A stretch of 64,000 nt of DNA from Pelagimonas phthalicica. GTDB taxonomy: Bacteria; Pseudomonadota; Alphaproteobacteria; Rhodobacterales; Rhodobacteraceae. The stretch covers positions 124,001-188,000 of the forward strand of contig NZ_SOAP01000001.1 in assembly GCF_004364805.1 (NCBI RefSeq), read 5' to 3'. The notes beneath the pieces are model-generated. The model did no database searches. It saw only the letters and a list, made by a program, of their open reading frames with translations, and had not been told where the DNA came from. This document shows positions 43,953 through 52,722 of the stretch, one piece after another. How positions within the stretch are numbered: the stretch's first letter is position 1; each line of letters starts with the position of its first letter. Both the position numbers and the translations under genes were made by a program.

Positions 43953-45743
43953 TTATTGCTTGATGCGCACAACGCTTTCCAATTGCCCTGTATTATACTC
44001 CGGACGCAAGCCCAGAAGCGGCGCAACGCGGCCAATCATTTCGGCGGCGACGGGCACAGCTGTCCAACCGGCGGTGCGGCGCGGTTTCTCGCCGCTGGTT
44101 TCAACCGGTTCGTCCAGGGTTACGATCAGCACATATTTCGGATCATGGGCAGGAAAGAGCGTGGCAAAGGTGGCGATGACCTTGTCATCATAATATCCGC
44201 CGCCGCGTTCCTTGGGTTTGTCCGCCGTGCCGGTTTTGCCACCAACATGATAGCCCGGCACTTCGCCAAAGCTGGCGGTGCCTTCGGTCACAACCTGGCG
44301 CAGCATCAGGCGCGAGGCGGCGGCGACCTGTTCGGACATGACGCGCGGGCCGTCCTGAGCGCCGTTTTGTTTGAGCAAGGTCGGCTTGACCGCGATGCCA
44401 CCATTGGCAATGGCCGCATAACCCGCCGCAAGGTGCAATGGCGTTGTCGAAATACCGTGGCCATAGGAAATGGTCACCGCGCTGAGATCGGTCCAGCGTT
44501 TGGGCAACAAGGGTTTGCCGCCCTTGGCCTCGACAATTTCCGCCGGGGTCGGGTCAAAGAAGCCGAGGCTGCGCAGAAACTCTTGCTGCCGCTTGGGACC
44601 GATGGCCAAGGCCATTTTGCCGGTGCCCCGGTTCGAGCTTTTGATGATGATTTCAGAGACGCTGATCTGGCCGTAGTTCTTTTTCTTGAATTCACCGATC
44701 TGGTGGCCGCCAACCTTCATTGGTGGGCGGGTGTCGATCACGGTGTTTGGATTGACCAGCCCAAGATCCATCGCCTGCGCAGCGGCAAAGATCTTAAAGG
44801 TCGAACCCAGTTCGTAAACGCCCTGCACCGCACGGTTGAACAGCGGGCTGTCGGATGGGTTGCCTTCGACCAGCGGATTGGGGCGGTCATTGGGGTCAAA
44901 ATCAGGCAGGCTGACGATGGAAATCACCTCACCCGTATGAACATCCATCAGGACCGAGGCAGCGCCCTTGGCGTTCAGCAGCTTCATCCCGGCATAAAGC
45001 ACATCCTCGGATGCGGCCTGAACAGAAAGATCCAGCGAGAGCTCCAGCGGCGCACCTTCGCGCGCAGGGTTGCGCAGCTCTTCATCAAAGAATTTCTCTA
45101 TGCCTGCTGTGCCAATTACCTCGGCGCTGTGCACACCCTCGCGGCCAAACCCGGCCCCGCCCAACACATGCGCTGCAATCGCACCGTTGGGATAAAGCCG
45201 CATTTCGCGCGGACCAAAGAGCAAGCCCGGTTCACCAATATCATGCACGGCCTGCATCTGCTCGGGGCTTAGCTTTTTGCGCACCCACATAAATTTCTTC
45301 TTGGGGTCGTTAAAGCGGCGCGCCATGGCCTCAACATCCATGTCAGGAAAGATCTTGCCCAGCTCTTTGGCGGTGCGATCCGGTTCGATCATCTGCTGGG
45401 GATGCGCATAAAGGCTGTGCGTATCCATATTCGTGGCCAGCACCCGGCCCCGCCGGTCGACAATATCGGCGCGGCTGGCGACAATCGACGCCCCGGTGGA
45501 GGCTGCGCGCGGCTCGACTGGTTCGGTCGCGGCAATGGCGCCCATACGCGCGCCAATCACCCCAAAGGCGCAAAAGAACATGACACCCAACACCAAAAGC
45601 CGCCCTTCGGATTGCAGGCGGGTGCGGTCGCGCATCTGCTCGTGCCGCAGACGGCGGTTTTCCTTTTCGATGGCGTCGGGGTTTTCGCCCTTTTGACGTG
45701 CCTCAAGAATGCGGGCCAGCGGGCGAAGCGGTGTGCGCATCAT
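43953..45743 (-). CDS. ftsI: Septal transpeptidase FtsI (PBP3)
   Basis: The class B penicillin-binding protein that crosslinks septal peptidoglycan with FtsW. 596 residues, one N-terminal membrane helix at about 49-66. The active site is intact: STFK with Ser at residue 314, SSN (in IIKSSNRGTGKM), and KTGT (in HVGGKTGTADKP). Its start overlaps the ftsL stop (ATGA). Intact catalysis implies that D-Ala-D-Ala-ending stem peptides are still produced even though ddl and murF are broken in this cluster. Confidence 0.97.
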   Translation of the reverse strand: MMRTPLRPLARILEARQKGENPDAIEKENRRLRHEQMRDRTRLQSEGRLLVLGVMFFCAFGVIGARMGAIAATEPVEPRAASTGASIVASRADIVDRRGRVLATNMDTHSLYAHPQQMIEPDRTAKELGKIFPDMDVEAMARRFNDPKKKFMWVRKKLSPEQMQAVHDIGEPGLLFGPREMRLYPNGAIAAHVLGGAGFGREGVHSAEVIGTAGIEKFFDEELRNPAREGAPLELSLDLSVQAASEDVLYAGMKLLNAKGAASVLMDVHTGEVISIVSLPDFDPNDRPNPLVEGNPSDSPLFNRAVQGVYELGSTFKIFAAAQAMDLGLVNPNTVIDTRPPMKVGGHQIGEFKKKNYGQISVSEIIIKSSNRGTGKMALAIGPKRQQEFLRSLGFFDPTPAEIVEAKGGKPLLPKRWTDLSAVTISYGHGISTTPLHLAAGYAAIANGGIAVKPTLLKQNGAQDGPRVMSEQVAAASRLMLRQVVTEGTASFGEVPGYHVGGKTGTADKPKERGGGYYDDKVIATFATLFPAHDPKYVLIVTLDEPVETSGEKPRRTAGWTAVPVAAEMIGRVAPLLGLRPEYNTGQLESVVRIKQ

Positions 45744-46090
45744 GGCTGCGTCGCTCCTGTGCTGATCACATCAATAGGCTCGCTCACCTCAAGCGGGATC
45801 TCGGGCACCGGGCGGATCACATCCCGGACCGAGCCGAATTGATCCGGGCGCAACGGCATGAGGCCAAGGCGGGAATAGTTCATATCCGCCAGTTCTTTCA
45901 GCCGGTCGGGGCGGTTCAGATAGGCCCATTCGGCCCGCAGGATTGCAAGACGTTCGCGCGCCTCGCCAATGTCGCGGCGCAGCGCGTCAACGCGGTCCAG
46001 CTCGTCCTGGGTGCGATAGTTTTCATGATAGGCCCAATACCCTGTGCCAATCACCGCCAAGGCGCTGAGAAGAAAAAGCAAACCACGCAT
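45740..46090 (-). CDS. ftsL: Cell division protein FtsL
   Basis: 116 residues from ATG 46090 (MRGLLFLLSALAVIGTGYWAYHENYRTQDEL), with GGAGACACTGAG upstream. One membrane helix is followed by a coiled coil (LDRVDALRRDIGEARERLAILRAEWAYLNRPDRLKELAD), the expected FtsL layout. It begins one base after the rsmH stop and overlaps ftsI by 4 bp, so the three are coupled. Sequence conservation in this family is low; context and topology make the call. Confidence 0.9.
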   Translation of the reverse strand: MRGLLFLLSALAVIGTGYWAYHENYRTQDELDRVDALRRDIGEARERLAILRAEWAYLNRPDRLKELADMNYSRLGLMPLRPDQFGSVRDVIRPVPEIPLEVSEPIDVISTGATQP

Positions 46091-46091
46091 C

Positions 46092-47081
46092 TCAGTGTCT
46101 CCTATCTTGGATTTGCCCGGCAACCAGGGGCATGGCGATCTCGCCGGGGTCAATATCGCGCGCCGCAATCGATGTGCGCCGCGCAACACGCAGCTTGGCC
46201 GAGCGCGCGCGGGGGTTTTCCACCAGCTCATCCTTGTCCGGGCCAACCGCTTTGCGGGTCAGGATCTCAAAGGGCTGAGTCATCTCGGGGGCCTCTTTAG
46301 CGTAGCGATTGACCTTGACCTTTTTCTCACCGTGTTCCTGGAAAAAGCGTTTGACCATGCGGTCTTCGACGGAATGGAATGTCACGACGGCCAAAAGCCC
46401 GCCGGGTTTGAGCACACGCTCCGCCGCCATCAGCCCCTGCCAAAGCGCGCCATATTCGTCATTCACCGCAATGCGCAGCGCCTGAAAGCTGCGGGTGGCG
46501 GAATGGGATTGGCCGGGCTTGCTGCGCCCAATGGTCTTTTCGATCAGATCAGCCAGTTGCAGCGTGGTTTCAAACGGGGTTTCGGCGCGCGCCTCGACAA
46601 TGCGGCGGGCGATTTTGCGCGATTGGCGTTCTTCACCATAGATATAAAGAATGTCGGCCAGCGCCTCCTCAGAGGCCTCGTTGACCAGATCCGCCGCGCT
46701 TTGCCCGGCTTGCGCCATGCGCATATCCAGCGGGCCGTCCTTCATGAAACTGAAACCGCGCTCGGCCTGATCGAGCTGCATGGAGGACACCCCAAGATCA
46801 AGCACCACGCCATCGGCGGCCTCAACCACCTGATCAAGGTGGGCAAAATTACCCTCGACCAGGTCAAGCCGCCCGGCATACTCGCCGATCCAATCCATCG
46901 CCATGTCATGCGCCAGCGGGTCGCGATCAATACCGATCACGCGCTCGGCCCCGGCCTCGACCAAAGCACGGGAATACCCTCCTGCCCCAAAGGTGCCGTC
47001 AATCCAGATACCAGACACAGGTGAAACCGCCTCGATCAGAGGCCGCAGAAGAACCGGAATATGTGGCTTGCCCCCCGACAT
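46092..47081 (-). CDS. rsmH: 16S rRNA (cytosine(1402)-N(4))-methyltransferase RsmH (MraW)
   Basis: 329 residues. The SAM-dependent methyltransferase modifies C1402 of 16S r[36 protein letters not shown] is the SAM-binding start, followed by [18 protein letters not shown] and [16 protein letters not shown]. Second gene of the dcw cluster, 4 bp after mraZ. Confidence 0.97.
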   Translation of the reverse strand: MSGGKPHIPVLLRPLIEAVSPVSGIWIDGTFGAGGYSRALVEAGAERVIGIDRDPLAHDMAMDWIGEYAGRLDLVEGNFAHLDQVVEAADGVVLDLGVSSMQLDQAERGFSFMKDGPLDMRMAQAGQSAADLVNEASEEALADILYIYGEERQSRKIARRIVEARAETPFETTLQLADLIEKTIGRSKPGQSHSATRSFQALRIAVNDEYGALWQGLMAAERVLKPGGLLAVVTFHSVEDRMVKRFFQEHGEKKVKVNRYAKEAPEMTQPFEILTRKAVGPDKDELVENPRARSAKLRVARRTSIAARDIDPGEIAMPLVAGQIQDRRH

Positions 47082-47085
47082 GGCC

Positions 47086-47598
47086 TCAGATGTCCTCTTC
47101 GTCGTCTTCGTCGAGCAACATCAGAGGATCAAAATCATCATCCTGCTCGTCGAGGAATTCCTCGGTGGCCTCCATCTCGGCCTCGTATGTCTCGGGCTCC
47201 CAAATCTGGAAGGTGTCGGCGGCACCGGCAAATTGCGCCTCTTTCGAGATGCCGATCTTGTCGCGCAGCTTGGCGGGAAGAACAATGCGCCCGGTCTCAT
47301 CCACAGAGGTGGTCATGGACTGGCTGAGGAACAGACGTTCCAGAATGCGTCGTTTCTGGCTGCCACGCTTCATTCCGGAAATACGATCTTCGACCGCTTC
47401 CATTTCCTCAATCGTGTAGCATTCCAGGTATTTGCGGCGACGATCGCCATAGACGATCACAAAGTTCGGGTTCAGGCCGTCAGTCCAATCCGGGTCACCG
47501 GCCTGAAGAACACGGCGAAAGGAGGCTGGGATAGACACCCGCCCCTTTGTATCGACCTTATGCCGACTTTCACCTCTGAACCTCAGCCTACGGCTCAC
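47086..47598 (-). CDS. mraZ: Transcriptional regulator MraZ
   Basis: 170 residues, with two SpoVT/AbrB-like repeats: [19 protein letters not shown] at about 13-31 and [20 protein letters not shown] at about 97-116. The C-terminus has an acidic tail ([17 protein letters not shown]), longer than in E. coli MraZ. MraZ binds 10-bp-phased TGGG repeats and represses the dcw operon in E. coli. Clusters of such repeats lie 260-650 bp upstream here. It is the first gene of the dcw operon. Confidence 0.96.
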   Translation of the reverse strand: MSRRLRFRGESRHKVDTKGRVSIPASFRRVLQAGDPDWTDGLNPNFVIVYGDRRRKYLECYTIEEMEAVEDRISGMKRGSQKRRILERLFLSQSMTTSVDETGRIVLPAKLRDKIGISKEAQFAGAADTFQIWEPETYEAEMEATEEFLDEQDDDFDPLMLLDEDDEEDI

Positions 47599-47857
47599 TG
47601 TCCCGGCCTCTGCCCTTCTCCCCCAGCTTGAAACGAAATACGGCGGGTTGATCTGCTGCCACTGATCAACCCGCCGCTTGACCCGCTAGGCGGGTATCTC
47701 CGACTGCGCGCGCCACCTGGGGGGATGTCTGCTCGCCCGCGCGCCGGATCCTTATTGGGATGAGAGCGGATGCCTGTATGAACCTGCTCTTATTTTTATT
47801 TTTGAAGTCGGTGTGGGGTCGTTAGCGCCCCGTTATCCGTCTCTCATCCTGTGATCT

Positions 47858-47901
47858 ATGGATGCCATGGGAAATCATGGGACGCAACAGTTTTTTGTGG
47901 G
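47858..47901 (+). promoter_or_regulatory. Phased ATGGG/GTGGG boxes, candidate MraZ site 1
   Basis: ATGGG at 47867 and 47877 are 10 bp apart. GTGGG at 47897 keeps the same 10-bp phase, and ATGGA at 47858 is nearly in phase. The boxes read in the plus direction, opposite to mraZ. Confidence 0.45.
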
Positions 47902-47952
47902 AATTTTCTGGACTGGAGGGTTGGTCGGCGCTGCCAAGGTCATGATCTCATA

Positions 47953-47964
47953 CCTAAATTTAGG
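47953..47964. promoter_or_regulatory. CCTAAATTTAGG palindrome upstream of mraZ
   Basis: Perfect 12-bp palindrome about 355 bp upstream of mraZ. The only close relative I noticed in the window is GCCTAAAATTTAGGC upstream of ftsZ (20410-20424). A shared regulator of division genes is a guess. Confidence 0.4.
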
Positions 47965-48039
47965 CAAAATCATCCACAGTTAGGCGGATAATTCCCAACG
48001 GCAACTACATATAGACAAAAGTAGGAGACGCCAAAATGT

Positions 48040-48053
48040 CCCATAATTTCCCA
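48040..48053 (-). promoter_or_regulatory. Phased TGGG boxes, candidate MraZ site 2
   Basis: CCCA at 48040 and 48050, exactly 10 bp apart, giving TGGG-N6-TGGG in the direction of mraZ transcription. Confidence 0.45.
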
Positions 48054-48117
48054 GAAAAACTCGAATTTGACGTTCAAACCCTCCCCTGAGGGCTCGCGAC
48101 GCCCGTGATATAGGCAG

Positions 48118-48126
48118 TTATCCACA
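48118..48126 (+). promoter_or_regulatory. DnaA box
   Basis: TTATCCACA matches the consensus DnaA box at all nine positions. TCATCCACA at 47970-47978 is one base off. Both lie in the mraZ upstream region. Whether they are bound is not known. Confidence 0.45.
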
Positions 48127-48193
48127 GGAAATCACCCCTTACCCGCCAAAAACGATTCGTTTTGGCGGTGATTTGCCGGTCTCACCACTGCCA

Positions 48194-48241
48194 CCCAGCG
48201 ACTTTCCCAAGATTTCCCATATCGCGACCCATGTTTTCCCA
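48194..48241 (-). promoter_or_regulatory. Five phased TGGG boxes, candidate MraZ site 3
   Basis: CCCA occurs at 48194, 48206, 48216, 48228 and 48238, that is with steps of 12, 10, 12 and 10 bp. On the minus strand these are TGGG boxes reading towards mraZ. The regular phase over 48 bp is unlikely by chance and fits an MraZ-type operator, though it is far (about 600 bp) from the mraZ start. Confidence 0.5.
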
Positions 48242-48551
48242 TATGACCGCCACACAGGATATGTCGGGTCTTTTCGTGCGGTTTTAACGAATAAAATGTC
48301 GGACTGACATGGGACCGGGCGGGTCGAAAATGGCAAACCGGATCAAATCAAAGCCCTACGACCGGTTCTCTATTCTTAGGAAACGACGGCTCTTATTAAT
48401 GAATAGCCTAGCAGCAGGCAGGCCGCTTCATCTGCACTCTCGAACCAACTCGTCAGGAGAGAATACAAAGCCTTTTACCAAAAATCAGGTCCGTTTCTTC
48501 TTTCTTAAGCCGTTTCGCCTAAGATCAGGTCCGCTTTGGACGGAGACCGGA

Positions 48552-48872
48552 ATGGCAGGCTCTAGGAAACAGGTGATCGCTGGTACGCGTCGGGAAGAAC
48601 GCTTAATCTTGGACCTTGCCAGTGTGGCAAGTGATAAGGCGACAAAGGTGAACTGCCTCATTTACGACATCACGGTTGATGGCGCTCTGATCAAATTCAA
48701 CACTGAAGAACGCCCTTTTGAGGAGGGCGCGCGGATCAATCTGACACTCCCCGAATTTGGCCCCTGCTATGGCACCATTCGCTGGTATGGAGCCCGCAAA
48801 GCCGGAGTGGAATTCACCTTGGCCACGGATGAACGTCGGATGTTGCGCAATATCCTGGATGGGTTGATCTAA
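48552..48872 (+). CDS. PilZ domain protein
   Basis: 106 residues from ATG 48552 (MAGSRKQVIAGTRREERLILDLAS), with GGAG upstream. The c-di-GMP binding pattern is visible as RREER near residues 13-17 and DITVDGALIKF at about 39-49, where the usual D/N-x-S-x-x-G has Thr instead of Ser. The rest (INLTLPEFGPCYGTIRWYGARKAGVEF) fits the PilZ beta-barrel. It is a single-domain receptor with no fused output domain. It faces away from mraZ. Confidence 0.85.
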   Translation: MAGSRKQVIAGTRREERLILDLASVASDKATKVNCLIYDITVDGALIKFNTEERPFEEGARINLTLPEFGPCYGTIRWYGARKAGVEFTLATDERRMLRNILDGLI

Positions 48873-49013
48873 ACTCAAATTCCAGCCCCTCCCGCGTCAC
48901 GCGACAGACACATATTTATGTGTGCGCATTGAGTGCCCTTCCCCCGGACCGCCCCACTTACCCTCCTTGACCCTGCGCGCGGCTTGATTGATACCTGCGC
49001 CCAAGGAGTTCCC

Positions 49014-49814
49014 ATGACCATCACCATTACTGACAGCCATTGCCATCTGGATTTCCCCGATTTCGACGAGGAACGCCCAGAGATTGTTCAACGCGCGGGT
49101 GACGCAGGCGTGGCGCGCATGGTCACGATCTGCACGCGGCTGCGCAATGAACCAGCGGTGCGCGCCATCGCCGAGGCCTATCCGCAGGTCTTTTACGCCG
49201 CTGGCACCCACCCGATGAGCGCCGCCGAAGAGCCTCTGGCCAGCGTTCAAGAGCTGGTGACCCTGGCGCAGCATCCGAAATTTGTTGGCATTGGTGAGAC
49301 CGGGCTGGATTACCACTATACCGCCGACAGCGCCGAGATCCAAAAGCAAAGCCTGCGCATTCACATCGAAGCAGCACAGGAAACCGGCCTGCCGCTGATC
49401 ATCCATGCCCGCGCCGCGGATGATGACATGGCCCGCATCCTGACCGAGACCTATGAGGCCCGCCCTTATCATTGTGTCATGCATTGCTTTTCCAGTTCGG
49501 CTGAACTGGCGCAGGCCGCGCTTGACCTTGGGTTTTACCTGTCCATGTCGGGCATCGCCGCCTTTCCCAAAAGCCAGGAGCTGCGCGATATTTTTGCCAA
49601 GGCTCCCTTGGATCGCATTCTGGTCGAAACCGACAGCCCCTATCTCGCGCCGCCCCCCTATCGCGGCAAGCGCAATGAACCCTCTTATGTGGTGAACACG
49701 GCCAAGGTCGGGGCCGAGCTGTTTGGCCTGCCCTATGAGGAGTTTGCCCGCGCCACCGAGGCCAATTTCGACCGCCTCTTCCCCAAGGCCAGCCTGAAAA
49801 AGGCCGCCGCATGA
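49014..49814 (+). CDS. TatD family deoxyribonuclease/hydrolase
   Basis: 266 residues from ATG 49014 (MTITITDSHCHLDFPDFDEE), with AAGGAG upstream; the earlier start at 48933 lacks similarity. Metal-binding motifs: DSHCHLDF, GIGETGLDYHY, IIHARAADDD, MHCFSSS and LVETDSPYLAPPPYRGKRNEP. This is the YcfH/TatD fold. The stop overlaps the next gene by 4 bp (ATGA), so it is coupled to the metallo-beta-lactamase-fold gene. Confidence 0.94.
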   Translation: MTITITDSHCHLDFPDFDEERPEIVQRAGDAGVARMVTICTRLRNEPAVRAIAEAYPQVFYAAGTHPMSAAEEPLASVQELVTLAQHPKFVGIGETGLDYHYTADSAEIQKQSLRIHIEAAQETGLPLIIHARAADDDMARILTETYEARPYHCVMHCFSSSAELAQAALDLGFYLSMSGIAAFPKSQELRDIFAKAPLDRILVETDSPYLAPPPYRGKRNEPSYVVNTAKVGAELFGLPYEEFARATEANFDRLFPKASLKKAAA

Positions 49815-50611
49815 GCGCCGAGTTACGTTTCACCATTCTGGGCTGTGGCAGTTCCGGCGGCGTGCCGCGGATTGGCGGTCATTGGGGCGCATGCGACCCA
49901 AACAACCTGCGCAACCGGCGGCGGCGCTGTTCCATGCTGATCGAACGCGAAACCGAGGCCGGCACCACCTCGGTTCTGATCGACACCACCCCGGATATGC
50001 ACGCCCAGCTGATTGATGTGGGCATTGCCAAGGTCGACGCCGTGGCCTGGACCCATGCCCATGCAGATCACGTGCACGGGCTCGATGATCTGCGTCAGAT
50101 CGTGTTCAACACCCGCGAGCGGCTGAATGTCTGGGCCGATGGCGATACGCAAAACGCGCTTCTCTCGCGCTTTGGCTATGCCTTTGCCCAGCCCGAAGGC
50201 TCGCCCTATCCGCCGATTCTGAACATGCACACAATCGATGGGCCGTTCACGATTTCCGGTGCCGGTGGCGACATCACCCTCACCCCGTTCGAGGTCAATC
50301 ACGGTGCGATCGAGGCCTTGGGCTTTCGCGTCAACGATCTGGCTTACCTGCCCGATGTGGCGACCATTCCCGATGACGTCTGGCCGCATCTCGAAGGGTT
50401 GGATTGCTGGATCCTCGACGCCCTGCGCCGCACGCCGCATCCCACCCACGCCCATCTAGATTTGGCGCTGGAATGGATCGCCCGCGTCGCCCCACGCCGC
50501 GCTGTGCTGACCAATATGCATATCGATCTCGATTATGCGGAGGTTGAGGCCGAAACCCCAGATCACATCACGCCAGCCTATGACGGCATGGTGATCCGCT
50601 ATGATGTTTAA
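49811..50611 (+). CDS. Metallo-beta-lactamase-fold hydrolase (PhnP-like)
   Basis: 266 residues. The MBL zinc motif is THAHADHVHGLDD (HxHxDH) at about residues 78-90. The N-terminus FTILGCGSSGGVPRIGGHWGACDPNNLRNRRRRCSML is characteristic of the PhnP/RNase Z-like branch that acts on phosphodiesters. A late His/Asp stretch, TNMHIDLDYAEV, completes the site. It is translated together with the TatD-family gene, a conserved pairing in alphaproteobacteria. The substrate is unknown. Confidence 0.92.
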   Translation: MSAELRFTILGCGSSGGVPRIGGHWGACDPNNLRNRRRRCSMLIERETEAGTTSVLIDTTPDMHAQLIDVGIAKVDAVAWTHAHADHVHGLDDLRQIVFNTRERLNVWADGDTQNALLSRFGYAFAQPEGSPYPPILNMHTIDGPFTISGAGGDITLTPFEVNHGAIEALGFRVNDLAYLPDVATIPDDVWPHLEGLDCWILDALRRTPHPTHAHLDLALEWIARVAPRRAVLTNMHIDLDYAEVEAETPDHITPAYDGMVIRYDV

Positions 50612-50621
50612 CTTCGTTCGG

Positions 50622-50660
50622 TTTCTTCTTGGTGCAAATATCCCCGCCGGAGGCCAAGCC
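50622..50660 (-). repeat. Palindrome plus GGGATATTT element, copy 4 (reversed)
   Basis: On the minus strand it reads GGCCTCCGGCGGGGATATTT followed by GCACCAAGAAGAAACC, matching the core of the other copies. GC-rich DNA with inverted repeats (GCGGGGCGCGCC...) lies beside it up to 50740. It sits between the MBL gene and the AEC transporter. Confidence 0.65.
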
Positions 50661-50763
50661 CACGCGGCGCGCCCCGCTTGTCGCATCGCCACCAGCAGCG
50701 CGCCTTGCGCCAGCGCGACACGCGCAGCGGGGCGCAATCCCTCCCATGTAGACGGATAACCTG

Positions 50764-51693
50764 ATGCAAGCGCTTCTCGACGTCATCCTGCCTGTCTTTC
50801 TGGTGATCGGTGCAGGCTATGGCGCGGTTTGGCGCGGATGGTTTTCTGACAGCGCGGTTGATGGGTTGATGAGTTTCACCCAGAACTTTGCCGTGCCCTG
50901 CCTGCTGTTCCGGGCGATCTGGACTTTGGATATCGGGCCGGATTTCGACCCGTTGATCCTGCTCTCCTTTTACGCAGGCTCGGCGACCGGGTTTGTGGTT
51001 GGCCTGCTTGGTGCGCGTTACCTGTTCAAACGCGATTGGGAAGACGCGGTCGCCATAGGGTTCTGCTGCCTCTTTGCCAATTCGGTGCTGATCGGCCTGC
51101 CCATCACCGAGCGCGCCTATGGCTCTGATGCCCTCGCAGCCAATTTTGTCATCGTCGCCCTGCATTCTCCGTTTTGCTACTGCATCGGCATCACCGCGAT
51201 GGAGCTGGTCCGCGCGCGCGGAGCACCTGCGCGGGAACTGCCGAGCAAGGTCGCCCGGGCCATGTTCCGCAATGCGCTGGTGATTGGCATCCTGCTAGGG
51301 CTGGTTGCGAACCTGTCCGGCATGTCCCTGCCCGGCCCTTTGACCGACGCGATTGACATGATGATCCGCGCCGCCCTGCCCGCCGCGCTGTTTGGCATGG
51401 GCGGTGTGCTGTTTCGTTACCGCCCGCAGGGGGATGGCCGCGTGATTGCCTTTATTTGCGTTGTGACCCTTATCCTGCATCCCACCATCACCTGGACTTT
51501 GGGATCTCTCTCGCAGCTATCGACGCCCGCGTTCCGCTCTGCCGTCCTCACCGCTTCCATGGCCCCTGGCATCAATGCCTATGTCTTTGCCAATATGTAT
51601 GGGCGCGCCCGACGGGTGGCGGCCTCGTCAGTCTTGATTGCGACCGGTCTCTCGGTCATCACCGTCTGGGTCTGGCTCTCGCTGCTGCCCTGA
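50764..51693 (+). CDS. AEC family transporter
   Basis: 309 residues, ten predicted membrane helices. The N-terminal LLDVILPVFLVIGAGYGAVWRGWFSDSAVDGLMSFTQNFAVPCLLFRA is typical of the auxin-efflux-carrier family, and MAPGINAYVFANMYGRARRVAASSVLIATGLSVIT ends it. These proteins export or exchange organic acids and other anions; the substrate here is not predictable. It stands alone on the plus strand. Confidence 0.9.
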   Translation: MQALLDVILPVFLVIGAGYGAVWRGWFSDSAVDGLMSFTQNFAVPCLLFRAIWTLDIGPDFDPLILLSFYAGSATGFVVGLLGARYLFKRDWEDAVAIGFCCLFANSVLIGLPITERAYGSDALAANFVIVALHSPFCYCIGITAMELVRARGAPARELPSKVARAMFRNALVIGILLGLVANLSGMSLPGPLTDAIDMMIRAALPAALFGMGGVLFRYRPQGDGRVIAFICVVTLILHPTITWTLGSLSQLSTPAFRSAVLTASMAPGINAYVFANMYGRARRVAASSVLIATGLSVITVWVWLSLLP

Positions 51694-51765
51694 CCGCTGC
51701 GAGGCCCGCCAATCGGCGGGATGAGCAGCCTTGCAGAGCGCAGGTTTCCACCATAGCGTGCCCGA

Positions 51766-52722
51766 ATGACCACCAGCACAAGTACCGACCAGTTTGACCG
51801 CCCCCTGCTCGGCATCTCTTTGATGCTGGGCTTTTGCCTGCTGATCCCTTTCGGAGACGCGCTGGCGAAATTGCTTGGGCCGTATCTGTCGGTCGTTCAA
51901 TTGCTCACATTGCGCTTCGCAATCCAAGGGTTGATCCTCTTGCCGATAGTTGCGCTGACTGGCCGGCCCTGGCGCGCCTCGGGCAAGACCTTGGCGCTGA
52001 TCATCTTGCGCACATTCATGTTAATCCTCGGCATTGGCCTGATGTTCACATCGCTGCTTTATCTGCCGCTGGCAGATGCAGTGGCCATTGCTTTTGTCAT
52101 GCCGTTTATCATGCTGCTTCTCGGCCATTGGTTTCTCAAAGAAGAGGTCGGGCTGCGGCGCTTGAACGCTTGTTTGGTCGGTTTCATCGGCACATTGCTG
52201 ATCATCCAGCCCGCCTTTGCCGAGGTGGGCTGGGCAGCACTGCTCCCGCTTGGTGTGGCTCTGGACTTCGCACTGTTCATGCTGGTCACCCGCCAGATAT
52301 CCGCCACCACGGATCCGATTGGTATGCAGGCCTTGTCAGTGCCCATTGCGCTGCTGGTGCTGATCCCGCTGCATTTCCTGCCCTTGGACCTGCCCGCGCT
52401 TGACTGGGTCTGGCCTTCACTCGACATTTGGGGGCTGGTGCTGATCATGGGATGCGTTGGCACCGTGGGCCATCTGTTGATGACCTGGTCGCTGCGCTAC
52501 GCGCCCACATCCACCCTGGCCCCGATGCAATATCTTGAGATCCCGGCGGCCACATTGGTGGGCTGGATGATCTTTGGAGACCTGCCCGGCCCGCTGGCCA
52601 GCCTGGGCATCGCCATCACCATCGCCGCAGGCCTCTATATTATTCTGCGCGAGCGGGCCATGTTAAAGGCGCGCTCTGCAACCCGTCCAGAACCGGATCA
52701 AGCGCCTCCGGCGGCAGAATAA
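51766..52722 (+). CDS. DMT superfamily (EamA) transporter
   Basis: 318 residues with ten hydrophobic helices in two EamA repeats. ISLMLGFCLLIPFGDALAKLLG and YLPLADAVAIAFVMPFIMLLLGHWFLKEEVGLRR mark the first, and YAPTSTLAPMQYLEIPAATLVGWMIFGDLPGPLASLGIAI the second. Probably a metabolite exporter. Its last 83 bp overlap the 3' end of the thiamine diphosphokinase gene on the other strand. The overlapping tail (KARSATRPEPDQAPPAAE) is not conserved family sequence. Confidence 0.9.
   Translation: MTTSTSTDQFDRPLLGISLMLGFCLLIPFGDALAKLLGPYLSVVQLLTLRFAIQGLILLPIVALTGRPWRASGKTLALIILRTFMLILGIGLMFTSLLYLPLADAVAIAFVMPFIMLLLGHWFLKEEVGLRRLNACLVGFIGTLLIIQPAFAEVGWAALLPLGVALDFALFMLVTRQISATTDPIGMQALSVPIALLVLIPLHFLPLDLPALDWVWPSLDIWGLVLIMGCVGTVGHLLMTWSLRYAPTSTLAPMQYLEIPAATLVGWMIFGDLPGPLASLGIAITIAAGLYIILRERAMLKARSATRPEPDQAPPAAE

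Larger units (their letters stand above)
47599..48551. other. 953-bp control region between mraZ and the PilZ gene
   Basis: No credible gene. Contains three clusters of 10-bp-phased TGGG/CCCA boxes, a CCTAAATTTAGG palindrome, a perfect DnaA-box match, and a hairpin (CCGCC and GGCGG arms with AAAACGA/TCGTTTT) at 48143-48168. The part from 48300 to 48551 is less GC-rich and should hold the PilZ gene promoter. A long ORF start at 48309 in this stretch has no domain similarity. Confidence 0.7.

Noticed and set aside
43350-45272. 640-codon plus-strand frame opposite murE and ftsI
   Set aside because: Shadow of two well-supported genes with intact catalytic motifs on the other strand.
48309-48551. 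N-terminal extension of the PilZ protein by 81 residues
   Set aside because: The extension is basic and unconserved-looking, has no ribosome-binding site, and ATG 48552 with GGAG fits the domain start.
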